In this document: positions 20,641-33,606 of the stretch, one piece after another | Numbering within the stretch: position 1 is the first letter of the stretch | Layout: each line of letters starts with the position of its first letter | Assembly: GCF_036898095.1 (NCBI RefSeq) | Contig: NC_090728.1 | Location: 84,092,219-84,156,218 of the forward strand | DNA length: 64,000 nucleotides | Source of the DNA: Palaemon carinicauda | Lineage: Eukaryota; Arthropoda; Malacostraca; Decapoda; Palaemonidae | Direction: 5' to 3' | Program-made: the position numbers and the translations under genes | The notes under the pieces: generated by a model | The model's input: only the letters and a program-made list of their open reading frames with translations | Databases searched by the model: none | Told to the model about the DNA's origin: nothing

Positions 20641-22970
20641 CAAACGAATATGAATACTAATACGAATACGAATATGAAAACTCAAACGAATATGAATACT
20701 AATACGAATACGAAAACTCAAACGAATACCAATACGAAAACTCAAACGAATACGAATACGAAAACTCAAACGAATACGAATACGAATACGAACACTCAAA
20801 CGAATATGAATACTCAAACGAATACGAATACGAATACTCAAACTCAAACTTAAACGAATACGAATACGAATACTCAAACGAATACGAATACTCAAACGAA
20901 TACGAATACTCAAACAAATACGAATACTCAAACGAATACAAATACGAATACGTATACGAATACGAATATTCAAACTCAAACGAATACAAATATGAATACG
21001 AATACTCAAACTCAAACGAATACGAATACGAATACTCAAACTCAAACGAATACGAAAACTCGAACTCAAATGAATACGAATACTCAAACTCAAACGAAAA
21101 CAAATACAAATACTCAAACGAATACGAATATTCAAACTCAAATTCAAACTCAAACGAATATGAATACGAAAACTCAAACGAATACGAATGCTCAAACGAA
21201 TATGAATACTCAAACTCAAACGAATATGAATACGAAAACTCAAACGAATACGAATACTCAAACGAATACGAATGCTCAAACGAATATGAATACTCAAACT
21301 CAAACGAATACGAATACTCAAACGAATATGAATACTCAAACGAATATGAATACTCAAACTCAAACTTAAATGAATACGAATACAAATACTCAAACTCAAC
21401 CGAATACGAAAACTCAAACTCAAACGAATATGAATACTCAAACGAATACGAATACTCAAACAAATACGAATACTCAAACGAATACAAATACGTATACGAA
21501 TACGAATACTCAAACTCAAACGAATACAAATACTCAAACTCAAACGAATACAAATACGAATACGAATACTCAAACTCAAACGAATACGAATACGAATACG
21601 AATACTCAAACGAATACGAAAACTCAAACTCAAATGAATACGAATACTCAAACTCAAACGAAAACAAATACGAATACTCAAACTCAAACTCAAACGAATA
21701 CGAATATTCAAACTCAAATTCAAACTCAAACGAATATGAATACGAAAACTCAAACGAATACGAATACTCAAACGAATACGAATGCTCAAACGAATATGAA
21801 TACTCAAACTCAAACGAATACGAATACTCAAACGAATATGAATACTCAAACTCAAACTTAAATGAATACGAATACAAATACTCAAACTCAACCGAATACG
21901 AACAGTCAAACTCAAACGAATATGAATACGAATACTCAAACTCAAACTAATACAAATACGAACACGAATACGAAAACTCAAGTTCAAACTCAAACGAATA
22001 CGAATACGAATGCTCAAACTCAAACAAATACTCAAACTCAAACTAATACAGACACTCAAACTCAAATAAATACTCAAACTCAAACAAATACAAATACGAA
22101 TACTCAACCTCAAACTCAAACTCAAACGAATATGAATACTCAAACGAATACGAATACGAATACTCAAACTCAAACGAATACAAATACGAATACGAATACG
22201 AAAACTCAAACAAATACAATTACGAATAAGAATACGAATACGAATACGAAAACAAAAACTCAAATGAATACGAATGCTCAAACGAATATGAATACTCAAA
22301 CTCAAACACAAACTCAAAAGAATACGAATACTCAAACTCAAACGAATACGAATACTCAAACTCAAACTCAAACGAATACGAATACTCAAACTCAAACTAA
22401 AACGAATATGAATACAAATACAAATACTCAAACTCAAACTCAAACGAATATGAATACTCAAACTCAAACTCAAACTAAAACGAATATGAATACAAATACT
22501 CAAACTCAAACGAATACTCAAACGAAGACGAATACTCAAACGAATACTCAAACTCAAACGAATACGAATACTCAAACTCAAACAAATACTCAAACTCAAA
22601 CTCAAAACGAATACATATACTCAAACGAATATGAATACGAATATGAACACGAATACTCAAACTCAAACGAACATAAACACGAATACTCAAACTCAAACGA
22701 ATATAAACATGAATACTCAAACTCAAACGAATACGAATACTCAAACGAATACGAATACTCAAACTCAAAACGAATACGAATACTCAAACGAATAGCCTAT
22801 GAATACGTATACGAACACTAATACTCAAACGAATATAAATATGAATACTCAAACTCAAACGAATACGAATACTCAAGCTCAAACGAATACAAATACGAAT
22901 ACTCAAACTCAAATGAATACGAATACTCAAACTCAAACTAGTACGAAAACTCAAATTCAAACTCAAACTA
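20641..22970. repeat. 2.3-kb hexanucleotide array (ACGAAT / ACTCAA)
   Basis: Built from two six-base words, ACGAAT and ACTCAA, plus point variants, in mixed order. Because the unit is six bases and free of stop triplets, all frames stay open for long stretches, including a spurious 660-codon frame on the minus strand. A higher-order duplication is visible: the landmark CAAACTTAAATGAATACGAA occurs at 21361 and again at 21853, 492 bp (82 units) apart, with the preceding ~260 bp also matching. Confidence 0.95.
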
Positions 22971-23780
22971 ATAATATAATAATAATAATATTATTATTAT
23001 TATAAGAGCACTGTTTAATAATGACTTGAATTATATCAATACACTTAAAATGTAATTTTCATTGAAAACTCTGTTAAAAAATAAATATTTCTCAGCCGTA
23101 TTTCAGTAAATTACAGTCGAGTGTAATTTCACCTTACTTTGTAATTATCTTTCACGGGTTGATGACTGTAATATCACTCCTTTACGTCTATATATCCGTT
23201 TTTAAAAGGATAAATATCTGGCAACATTTATTCCAGGATTTTTATTGCTTTTCTCTACGGCAAATTTTAACCAATTTAAATTACTCTTAAAAAATGCCAT
23301 CAGTATTAATTTCAATTATATTAATATAATTTTAATTACATCAGGACTAATTTATATATGTTTAATAACCAGAACAAATAAGTAAAAAAATACACCATTA
23401 ATGTATAAATTAAATACAATAGAAATGGACATATCAGTTCGCTGTATTTATAAATTAAGTCCGATTAATTATTATAATTAGCATAAAAAGATTTTACAAT
23501 TGAAAAATGCAAAACAAACTAAATAACTTCAACTCTGACCAACATTATTCATGGATAAAAAAAGTCTAAATTTCGTTGTCCACTTGGTCCAACCATCAAC
23601 TCTCTCACCTGTCAGTCACACCTTAATGACAGGTAGTTACTCATCCCTCAACTACCGGTGATATATATGAAGCTAATTAAATGTATATATTATCGTATTT
23701 ATGACCTCATAAAATAGGTTATGATGTTTCAATGACTTTACACAGACATATAATCGAAGCAATCCTTTCTGAGAAACCTT
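22971..23780. other. Non-coding stretch
   Basis: Begins with a short (ATA)n run (22975-23004); otherwise AT-rich with no frames or repeats I can support. Confidence 0.5.
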
Positions 23781-23904
23781 AACGTGGTGAAAGGGTTTGC
23801 GTATCGCCATGAGCAGCAAAGGTGTACTAGTCAGGGGCACCTATACTAGGTTAGTTTGCTCTGAGCGAAGACAAAAATCTCCTACCATTAATGAGCACTG
23901 GCCA

Positions 23905-23986
23905 GCATGATGATGAAAAATGGCCAAACCCCAGACATGGATAAAAATATGTCTGACGCCTTTGTCCTGCACTGGACTAGAAAAAG

Positions 23987-24048
<62 letters not shown>

Positions 24049-24143
24049 AAATGCAGCCATTTTTAGTCTACAACCGGACAAAGGCTTCAGACATGTCTTT
24101 AATTATGTCTGGTGTCTGGCCAATTTTTCATCATATTTCTTAC
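23905..24143. repeat. Imperfect palindrome centred on (AT)n
   Basis: 23909-23985 and 24046-24142 are reverse complements with mismatches (shared GATGAAAAAT.GGCCA, GACAT and GCCTTTGTCC words), separated by about 60 bp of AT repeat (23986-24044). This fits a hairpin-type repeat whose loop became an expanded microsatellite. Confidence 0.7.
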
Positions 24144-24335
24144 ATTTTAATCAAACCAACGTCTTATAATAATAAATAAAATGTCTATTCTATAGATTTC
24201 ATAACTGTAAAATCCTACCAATTAATATACATATAAATTCAAAATCAATTTCTAAATCTACCACTCAACTGACCTTTGATCTTCACTCCTTCAGGTCTCG
24301 TAGGGAAATGCTCTGAAAACCCTTGTATATTCCCT

Positions 24336-24446
24336 CAGCCAATCAGAGGCCTCCAACAGAACCCCTTTGTAAGCCAGTCTCTCATTGGCTTAAACTTTCG
24401 TTCTTTGGCTAAGATGCTTAGAAGCTGTCCTCCTATTGGCTGGGGG
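24336..24446. promoter_or_regulatory. Cluster of three CCAAT-box motifs
   Basis: AGCCAATCAGAG (24338), CATTGGCTTA (24383) and TATTGGCTGG (24435) are spaced 45-52 bp apart, the second and third inverted relative to the first. Such spacing occurs in NF-Y-type promoters. Downstream, MELTEMEAKFKKINMPNLKLD (24523 onward, 26 codons) is a possible short coding remnant. Activity is unproven. Confidence 0.3.
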
Positions 24447-24847
24447 TCTTTCAGTCAATTTTGATTTCAGAAGGTATTTTCGAAATAAAATTATTTTCAT
24501 GGCCAGCGACATATTCAGTAATGGAATTGACAGAAATGGAAGCTAAATTTAAGAAAATTAATATGCCAAACTTGAAATTGGATAAAGGCAAAATTTAAAA
24601 TCATAATAAATCGTAGAATTGAAAAACTGAAAGACCTTTGCAAAGAAGGTGGTTGGTTCTTCCAAAGACAGCTGCTGTATTTTGCATACAGAAAGTCATT
24701 GACTGTAATCAATCTATGTAATAACTTGAGCCTTTTTGAGCCAACAAATTTAAAAGATGTAACAGAATTAATATGTTTTATAGTAGTTTTGCTGGTCATG
24801 ACGATACACAAACTATTTCACAACGTTAAGGGATCTTCCCTCAAAAA

Positions 24848-24961
<114 letters not shown>

Positions 24962-25071
24962 TGAATGAAATTTTATCAAACCTTATTAAAAATGAAATTA
25001 GGGGCCAAACCACAATAACATATATACCTCTATAAAAATCCTAAAATAATGGGTAAAGGAAAACTTAAGTC

Positions 25072-25074
<3 letters not shown>

Positions 25075-25167
<93 letters not shown>

Positions 25168-25168
25168 A
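25075..25168. repeat. (CT)n then (CA)n compound microsatellite
   Basis: About 67 bp of CT followed by about 27 bp of CA. Confidence 0.97.
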
Positions 25169-25335
25169 TGAAGTAAGCCGTGTCTTCCGTTATTATTCAC
25201 AGAACAAAGGTTAGAAGCCAACAGGATCGAAAGACATCTATGAATGAATTTAAACTAAAGGGACACAAGGAACAGAAGAAGATGGAAATCGGCGCTTAGA
25301 TGCAACTCTGGCAAAGTCTACAATTGCAATACGAC

Positions 25336-25338
<3 letters not shown>

Positions 25339-25412
<74 letters not shown>

Positions 25413-25413
25413 A
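25339..25413. repeat. (GA)n microsatellite
   Basis: About 75 bp with one GG interruption near 25393. Confidence 0.97.
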
Positions 25414-25594
25414 ATAAACTGGAAGAGGAAAGGATGTGCGAATAGAAATGTAGAAGGATAATAAGTGGGGAAGCTTGAGGCACTGCATAGATCTCCTATG
25501 ACTGCGTACAGTACTCCGTGCAAGGAAAACTAATGATTAAGATGAGAAAATTTTTTTTTTTTAGCAAACAAAACGCAAATAAACTCCGTCACAC

Positions 25595-25595
<1 letters not shown>

Positions 25596-25635
<40 letters not shown>

Positions 25636-25672
25636 GCATTCTGGTTTTCCAACTATTGTTGTAGCTTAGCAA

Positions 25673-25716
<44 letters not shown>

Positions 25717-25852
25717 CAATGCATTTGGTGTTTAGCTTTACAATTAATATCTTCTGTTAAAACATCAGAGTCACTTACTACATGAAATTTTATCTATATA
25801 AAATAAAAATCAAGGCAAAATGCAGCTAACTCTATAGTGGAAAATGTAAGGC

Positions 25853-25912
<60 letters not shown>
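25596..25912. repeat. Cluster of (ATT)n / (AAT)n microsatellites
   Basis: Three trinucleotide tracts: ATT at 25596-25635, AAT at 25674-25714 and ATT at 25853-25912, in a region that includes the word TAGCATTCTGGTTTTCCAAC, also part of LINE-end sequence in decapods. Confidence 0.9.
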
Positions 25913-25915
<3 letters not shown>

Positions 25916-26305
25916 CCAATTAACCCAGAGCCATGAAACCTATTGCCCAGAGAAGGGGAGCAAGATAAAGATTCATTGTTTAAAGATGATCAGCAATAGC
26001 TATAGCTTATGTTTTTCCTTCCCCTGAACTGAATGTAGTAATTATTGAAGAACACTGAAATCATAAGACAAAAACCTAAAATAGATGTGCAACAAATCTA
26101 AAATATCTACGAGTCTATGTATTTTCTTTTAGTCGAATCAAACGCTGAACTGCCAGACTATTCCTTTGAACACAAAACAAATCAGTTGCAAAATCTGGCC
26201 GCAAACTTATATCTTATCTAAACTGAAAGATTCATTTTTACAAAAGGTGTCAAAGAGAATCGTGAAATAACCCTAATATGGTATCTATCAATCTTGGCAT
26301 TGGTG

Positions 26306-26396
26306 TGTTTTAGGTTTGGTTTCGGTTTGGTTTGGTTTGGTTTTGCTTTGGTTTTAGTTTGGTTTTAGTTCTGGTTTGTTTTAGGTTTGGTTTAGG
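26306..26396. repeat. TTTGG-rich simple repeat, left part
   Basis: Degenerate GGTTT/TTTGG pentamers. The same repeat resumes at 27606, so the element between was inserted into it. Confidence 0.9.
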
Positions 26397-27606
26397 TATA
26401 GAGTCCTTTCAATGACGTCACTGGGAATCGCCGGCGGCCATGCTGGAGGACATACAAAGCGAAAACATCACGGCTGCTACAGCGAATATGGACAATGAGA
26501 GCGACTTTGTCAAACAATTGTCGGGTGATGATAAGCGTTTTTACAAGCAGAAACTCGATCTAATTGATGGCCTAGATCCATACCAAATGCAGAATTCATT
26601 CAGTCAAAATATTGAGGATTTTCCCAGTATTTCATACATTGATATGGTGAACTACTTGGTACTGTCGGCCAACCCAGTGTACACTAACGAGCAGATGAAT
26701 GCCTAACCATTGTGTTTGTATTTGGTTACAAATGCTATAATTTCTTTTATACATATAAACATATGATGGACAAACACTATTGTAATGTTCTTGGATGATC
26801 GTTTTGCCTCCTTGCAATTAAATACACAAGTTTAATTATTTCTTCGATGTTTCATATATAAGCAAAGACCCATTCGGGTTAAACCAGCTTTCAAATATTA
26901 TTATTATTATTATTATTTATAATCAATGTTTATTCATCACATAGGCCTATATGTATGCACAATTTAATACACAAATTAAAATAGATATAAATATACACTT
27001 AATTATATATAGGCATGAGCACCTTGACGAAATAGAGACCTAGGTAAGTAGCCTTTGTTAATATAGCCAATATGGGCGCTTTTAATTTTTGTTTTGAAAA
27101 TCTGAGATGCCCCTTTTGATGTTTAAAAATTGAGATGCCCCATCCCCCCACACACTACACACTGAACTGACGATGATATTTGTGAAGTCACCCATGCAAT
27201 CGGATATAGCATGTTTACCCAGGAATAATGATACTTTTAGGGCCTAGCCGAGACTGACCTGATATGAAATGATCAGAACAGATACGTACGTAGGGTAATA
27301 GAGGATTCACGTAGATCAGCCTGTGATATTCTGGTCAACCACTAGTCACGTCTGCGCTTGGATAATTCTTCTATATCTTTGTCCTGATTCTGAATAACTG
27401 CCGGTATGCGGTAGAAGCACTTGTCATCTCTTTGTCCTCTATTCCCACAGCCAACAGTAGCGCAAAAACTGGGCATTGTGTGAATGTGAATGTGATGAGA
27501 TGGCTAACTATTCAACAGTTCAACCACAGCTATTCACTGAACGCGTCTTTGTTTATCCTCCAAGATGGCGGACCGGAAGTTTGATGACGTATAATGAAAG
27601 GACTCT
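26397..27606 (+). mobile_element. TIR element inserted in TTTGG repeat
   Basis: Left end ATAGAGTCCTTTCAATGACGT; right end, read inverted, ATAGAGTCCTTTCATTATACG. The shared 14-bp terminal inverted repeat is flanked on both sides by the same TTTGG repeat. The left end contains TGACGTCA (a CRE palindrome) and GGCGGCCATG just before an ATG; the right end has CAAGATGGCGGAC. It carries an 88-codon frame and ~900 bp of non-coding DNA. Superfamily unknown. Confidence 0.7.
26440..26706 (+). CDS. N-terminal exon-like ORF of a transposon-type protein
   Basis: 88 codons, MLEDIQSENI ... FVKQLSGDDKRFYKQKLDLIDGLDPYQ ... FPSISYIDMVNYLVLSANPVYTNEQMNA. The pattern of an acidic start, DK-x-FY-x-KL-x-LIDG-x-DPY, then P-x-I-x-Y-x-D-x-x-NYL and YT-x-E resembles the N-terminus of multi-copy invertebrate proteins that continue with SWIM/YqaJ-type domains (family recollection, no search). 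It stops where those continue (after YTNEQMNA), so either an exon boundary or a deletion lies here. The ATG sits 44 bp inside the element terminus, placing the promoter in the terminal repeat. Confidence 0.45.
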   Translation: MLEDIQSENITAATANMDNESDFVKQLSGDDKRFYKQKLDLIDGLDPYQMQNSFSQNIEDFPSISYIDMVNYLVLSANPVYTNEQMNA

Positions 27607-28210
27607 ATTGGTTTTGGTTTGGTTTTGGTTTATTTTGTCTTGGTTTGTTTTGTTTCAGTTAGGTTGGTTTGGTTTTAGTTTGGATTAGTTTTAGTTTGGT
27701 TTAGTTTAAGTTCTGACTGGGTTTTGGTTTTAGTTTGGATTGGTTTTAGTTTGGATTGGTTTTAGTTTAGGGTTTGGTTTAGTTATGGTTGAGTTTTTGG
27801 TTTGGTTTGGTTTTCATTTTTTTTGGTTTTGGCTGAGGTTTTGGTTTGGTTTGGATTGTTTTTTTTATTTAGTATTGATTTGGTTTTGATTTCTATTTGG
27901 TTTTGGGTTTGGTCTGGTTTGGTTTGATTGATTTATTTTTTTTTTGGTTTGATTTGGGTTTGGTTATAGTGTTCGGTTGGTCTTGTATGGTTTGATTTGG
28001 TTTGGTTCCGTGTGGGTTTTTTGTTTGGTTTGATTCTGTTTTATATTGGTTTGGTTAGGTTTCGTATTGATTCGGTTTAGTTTGGTTTATTTTATGCTGG
28101 TTGGTTGGTTGATTGCTTGGTTTTTGTTTAGTTTTGTTTGGTTTGGTTTTATTTTGTTAGCATTGTTGGTTTGGTTTGGTTTGTTTTGCTGGTTTGGTTG
28201 GTTTTGTGTG
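27606..28210. repeat. TTTGG-rich simple repeat, right part
   Basis: About 600 bp of degenerate GGTTT pentamers with variable T lengths. Frames rich in W, F, V and L are artefacts. Confidence 0.9.
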
Positions 28211-28225
28211 TGTTTGTATCTTTGT

Positions 28226-28226
<1 letters not shown>

Positions 28227-28285
<59 letters not shown>
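28227..28285. repeat. (GA)n microsatellite
   Basis: About 59 bp of GA. Confidence 0.97.
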
Positions 28286-28288
<3 letters not shown>

Positions 28289-28374
28289 AAGGGTAACACT
28301 CAGTACATACTTGCCAATGATTCCATATTTTTTTATAAGGTGAATCAATAAAGAACTTTGCTAAACACAGTTAA

Positions 28375-28672
28375 CCCTTTTACCCCCAGGCTCTTTAGAA
28401 ATTTCCAACCCTTAACCCCCAAGGGGTTATTTTTTCCCCAGCACATTTTGCAGTATATTTTTTTTAGATTGCTCTAACAGCCTTAATTTTTGTCATAGAG
28501 AGGTCAAGTTGGTCTCATTCTCTTGGAAAATGCCTGAATTTTCTCAAAAAATTATCAAAAATATGAAAAAAAAAAATTTATAGCATTTTTTTGCGAGGAC
28601 GTACTGGTACGGATGTGGGTAAAGGGATGAGTTTTGTGAAACGTACCAGTACGTCCTTTGGGGGTAAAAGGG
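28375..28672. mobile_element. piggyBac-type MITE with TTAA target duplication
   Basis: 298 bp bounded by perfect 14-bp terminal inverted repeats CCCTTTTACCCCCA / TGGGGGTAAAAGGG, with TTAA directly outside at both ends (28371-28374 and 28673-28676). A sub-terminal inverted block, GACGTACTGGTACG / CGTACCAGTACGTC, lies near the right end. TTAA duplication and a CCC start are piggyBac hallmarks. No coding capacity, so it depends on a transposase elsewhere. Confidence 0.88.
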
Positions 28673-28693
28673 TTAAGATACTTCCAGTAACCT

Positions 28694-28697
<4 letters not shown>

Positions 28698-28742
<45 letters not shown>
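28698..28742. repeat. (GA)n microsatellite
   Basis: About 45 bp of GA. Confidence 0.97.
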
Positions 28743-28744
<2 letters not shown>

Positions 28745-28892
28745 ATACCTATCTAGAAGAGGGTCCAGTCATTTAACGAGATTAGGAACCAAAAACTTAA
28801 GTCAGCCACCATTATCACATTTTATATCTCATAAGCGCTCACACGAACCATGCAAAATACTCGTGAAGTTATCGTAAAATGAAAAACCAAGT

Positions 28893-28955
28893 GACGGCCA
28901 TATTGGATTTTGCCAGTATGGCGGCCATATTGGATTTTGCCAATATGGCGGCCTA
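28893..28955. repeat. Tandem duplication of a YY1-like word
   Basis: GGCCATATTGGATTTTGCCA occurs twice, ~28 bp apart, followed by ATATGGCGGCC. It is a short tandem duplication; the ATGGCGGCC core resembles a YY1 site. Confidence 0.6.
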
Positions 28956-28964
28956 TGCCCCTGG

Positions 28965-29510
28965 ACTATAAGGAAATAAACAAACGATATAAGAAACAAT
29001 AAACAATTAAGATAAAATATTTAAAAAACAGGAAAATGATCAGAACATATATTTCATACAAAAACTATAAAAAAAGAGACTTATGTCAGGCTTTTCAACA
29101 TGATAACATTTGCTACAAGTTTGAACCTTTGAAGTTCTACTGATTCAACTACCCGATTAGGAAGATCATTCCACATCTTGGTCACAGCTGGAATAAAACT
29201 TCTAGAGTACTGCGTAGTATTGAGCCTCATGATGGAGAAGGCCTGGCTATTAGAATTAACTGTCTGCCTAGTATTACGAACAGGATAGAATTGTCCAGGG
29301 AGATCTGAATGTAAAGGATGGTCAGAGTTATGAAAAATCTTATGCAAAATGCATAATGAACTAATTGAACGATGGTGCCAAATATTAATATCTAGATGAA
29401 TAAGAAATTTAATAGACCGTAAGTTTCTGTCCAACAAATTAAGATGAGATTCAGCAGCTGAAGACCAGACAGGAGAACAATAATATTTGTTTATCAAAAT
29501 TAAAACTTTT
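28965..29510 (-). pseudogene. LINE RT C-terminal fragment plus 3' UTR
   Basis: Minus-strand frame 29497-29081 (138 codons): YYCSPVWSSAAESHL, LLDRNLRSIKFL, SISSLCILHKIFHN and SFIPAVTKMWNDLP, the typical C-terminus of a LINE ORF2 after the RT thumb. Ends with a stop at 29081; the 3' UTR continues to about 28965. Upstream of 29510 the element is lost, so it is a 5'-truncated insertion. The same family left its 3' end at 17570-17860. I recognise it as a family abundant in decapods. Confidence 0.75.
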
Positions 29511-29559
29511 TAATTTTCTAAATGGAGTTCATATGTCAGGCGATCAATGTAGGTGTTTT

Positions 29560-29562
<3 letters not shown>

Positions 29563-29626
<64 letters not shown>
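29563..29626. repeat. (AT)n microsatellite
   Basis: About 64 bp of AT directly before a LINE fragment. Confidence 0.97.
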
Positions 29627-29630
<4 letters not shown>

Positions 29631-29649
29631 AAAGGAAATACTCGGTCCC

Positions 29650-31580
29650 ACACGGTCATCAGTGGGCAGCCTGAAGGACGCGGATGGGGCCACGACCATC
29701 ACTGACAGCGAGGGCATCCTGGCCAGGTGGAGGTCTCACTTTGAGAACCTCCTCAATGACCAAGCAGATACCCCAGACGATCTCCTGCGAATGACCCCGC
29801 AGCATCCCGTCCGTCACTGGATGGCACTACCACCCTCCATCCATGACTTCAACAAGGCCCTGCAGCGCATGAAGCCCAGCAAAGCCCCAGGGCCAGACAA
29901 CATCCCGTTGGAGCTCCTCACTCACGGTGACCCCGGCTTGAGGAACCGTTTGATGCTCCTTATACTGAAAATATGGGAGACCAAGACCCCCCCCCCCCCA
30001 GTGAGTTCCACGATGCAAACATCATTACCATCTTCAAGAAGGGAGACAGGGAGAACTGTAACAACTACCGGGGAATATCACTACTAAGCATCGCGAGTAA
30101 GATTTTCGCTTGGATTCTCCTTGACCGCCTCCTTATTCTCGCAGAAGACGTCCTGCCAGAGTCCCAGTGCGGCTTTCGACCCTCCCGCGGGGCCATAGAC
30201 ATGATCTTCTGTGCGCGACAACTACAAGAGAAGAGCCTCGAACAACAACAGCCCATAATGTTCATCTTCTGGGATTTGAAAAAGGCCTTCGACAAAGTAC
30301 CTCGACCTGCCATGTGGGCTGTCCTCAAAAGATATGGCTGCCCACCTGATTTTGTCAAGCTGGTGCGTGCCCTCCATGACGGAATGGTTGGGAGAGTCTG
30401 CCACCAGAACTCTCTTTCAGACCCATTCCCCATCAACGGCGGCCTAAAGCAGGGTTGTGTTCTGGCCCCAACGTGTTTCTCGCTATACACCGCAGCAATG
30501 CTCAACGAGATTCCGCCAGACACACCCTCAGTCGACCTACGTTTCCGCATGGATGGAGGCGCTTTCAACCTCGCTAGACTCCGCGCCTGAACCAAGACCA
30601 CCTTGTGTGCAGTGCGAGAACTGCAGTATGCTGACGACAATGCCACCCCAGGTCAGACGGCAGAGGACCTGCAGTCGTTAGCTGATGCATACAACTCTGC
30701 CTACGAACGTTTTGGGATGCAAGTCAACACAGACAAAACCAAGACCTTCGTCCAACATCCACCAGGACTGATGCTCCCCAACTTCAATACCACAGTGAAT
30801 GACCAACCGTTAGAACAGGTGGACCAGTTTTCCTACCTAGGGAGCATCCTAACATCAGCTCCCACAAGCGCAAAAAGGACGTGGAGAACAGGATCAGGGC
30901 AGCCCACTCCGCCTTTGGCCGACTCAACTGCCGCGTATTTAACAACCACGCACTGACAATGACCACCAAAATAATGGTGTTCAAGGCAGTAGTCCTCTCC
31001 ACGCTCCTGTATGCATGTGAAACATGGACGCTATATAAAAACGATCTTAAAAACCTAGAACGCTTCCAACAAATGAAACTGAGGCAGATCTTGAAAATCC
31101 CCTGGGAGAGCCACACCACCAACATTGAAGTCTTAGAACGTGCCTCGCTGACCAGCGTGGAGGCCACCATCATCCACCACCGCCTCCGCTGGATAGGACA
31201 CGTGCATAGGATGGATCCATCTAGGCTCCCAAAGAAAATATTTTACGGAGAACTGACCCAGGGCACCAAACCACGAGGAGCCCCGAAAATGCGCTATAAA
31301 GATCAACTAAAGCGCACCCTGGCTCTAACTGACATCGATCCTTCCTCATGGGAAGAAACAGCCAGGGACAGGAAAACCTGGAGAAGTAGAGTACACAATG
31401 GCACCGTGGACTTCGAGGAGAGGAGGAGACAAAATGAGGAGGCTAGGAGAAGAAGGAGAGAGCGATTAGAACAGCCCCGCCCACCACCTACCCTCCCTTG
31501 TGAATACTGTCCGCGACTCTTCCACCACAGACTAGGACTTAACAGCCACATCAGATATAAGCACCCACCCCACAGATAGG
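29650..31580 (+). pseudogene. LINE reverse transcriptase with C-terminal C2H2 finger, 5'-truncated
   Basis: Plus-strand RT spread over frames 29662-30087, 29973-30590, 30603-30956 and 30881-31579. Blocks: SKAPGPDNIPLELL, IFKKGDRENCNNYRGI, LPESQCGFRPSRGAID, FIFWDLKKAFDKVPR (first catalytic Asp), KQGCVLAPTCFSLY, ELQYADDNA (YADD), DQFSYLGSIL, then RWIGHVHRM. The C-terminus ends with [22 protein letters not shown], a C2H2-type finger (C-x2-C-x12-H-x4-H). Frames are broken near 29990 (a C9 run), 30588 (TGA) and 30880. No endonuclease remains. Lineages with this terminal finger are widespread in aquatic animals. Confidence 0.85.
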
Positions 31581-31632
31581 AGGCTGATGGCTAACGACAA
31601 AACCCAATACTCGGACACGAGTGGACGCCGAC

Positions 31633-33008
<1,376 letters not shown>

Positions 33009-33088
<80 letters not shown>
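33009..33088. repeat. (AT)n microsatellite
   Basis: About 80 bp of AT. Confidence 0.97.
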
Positions 33089-33092
<4 letters not shown>

Positions 33093-33114
33093 GCAAATCT
33101 TCTGAATAGGTATG

Positions 33115-33476
33115 TTGAAGGTAAGTCTCCGTTCCTTAGTTTCCAATTTGGCTTTTACAATCTCCAATGCTTTCTATTGTGGACCTTCTTCTGTATATTT
33201 TTTGACTGTGTTTAGCCTGGTTTTCAACCTCCTGATTTCTTGGTAGTAGTACCAGGAGTCCTTGTATGTATGGTTACTTCTTGCTGCCTTTAGGGACATA
33301 GTTCTGTTGGCTGCATTGTGAAAAGCATCAACTAGATCTTTTTCTAGCTGATCTATGTCCTCTGGAGGAATGTAGCTGACTACCCATTCCTCTATGGCTA
33401 GTAGTGGAAAGCAGACCCAGTCTGCTAGGTCCTGATTCCATCTTGGTGGAGGTGGTGGAATAGGAGGTAGTTGTTG
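33115..33476 (-). pseudogene. Fragment of the RNase H-type LINE ORF2 (as at 40.7 kb)
   Basis: The reverse complement matches about 40750-41115 of the full-length LINE: LPPIPPPPP.WNQDLADWVCF, IEEW, PPEDIDQLEKDLV and AFHNAANR are recognisable. It is the linker between endonuclease and RT only. It ends at the promoter-like cassette on one side and the AT tract on the other. Confidence 0.8.
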
Positions 33477-33477
33477 T

Positions 33478-33606
33478 GTTCCGCGCTATCTTGGAATCTG
33501 CGCCGATTCCGAATCAGGTTGCGCGATGTTAGAATTCTCACTTTGTGCGGCAAAGTTGGAATGCAGTGTTGGGTTCCGGCGGGTGTTGACGCCTATATAA
33601 AGCACA
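33478..33606 (+). promoter_or_regulatory. TATA-bearing promoter-like cassette, copy 2
   Basis: Near-identical to 151-284 (reverse strand): CCGCGCTAT, GGAATCTGCGCCGATTCC, GTTGGAATGCAGTG, GTGTTGACGCC and TATATAAAG at 33594. Downstream sequence (CAGACGACATTAACGTC) differs from copy 1. No credible ORF or RNA gene follows within 300 bp. Confidence 0.45.

Noticed and set aside
20623..22605. A 660-codon minus-strand frame rich in Leu, Ser, Ile and Arg
   Set aside because: It is a read-through of a hexanucleotide repeat; all other frames across the array are equally open.
20641..22970. Hexanucleotide array as telomere-like DNA
   Set aside because: The arthropod telomere unit is TTAGG; these six-base words differ and are irregular in order.
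27606..28228. Frames rich in Trp, Phe and Leu as a membrane protein
   Set aside because: They are translations of the TTTGG repeat.
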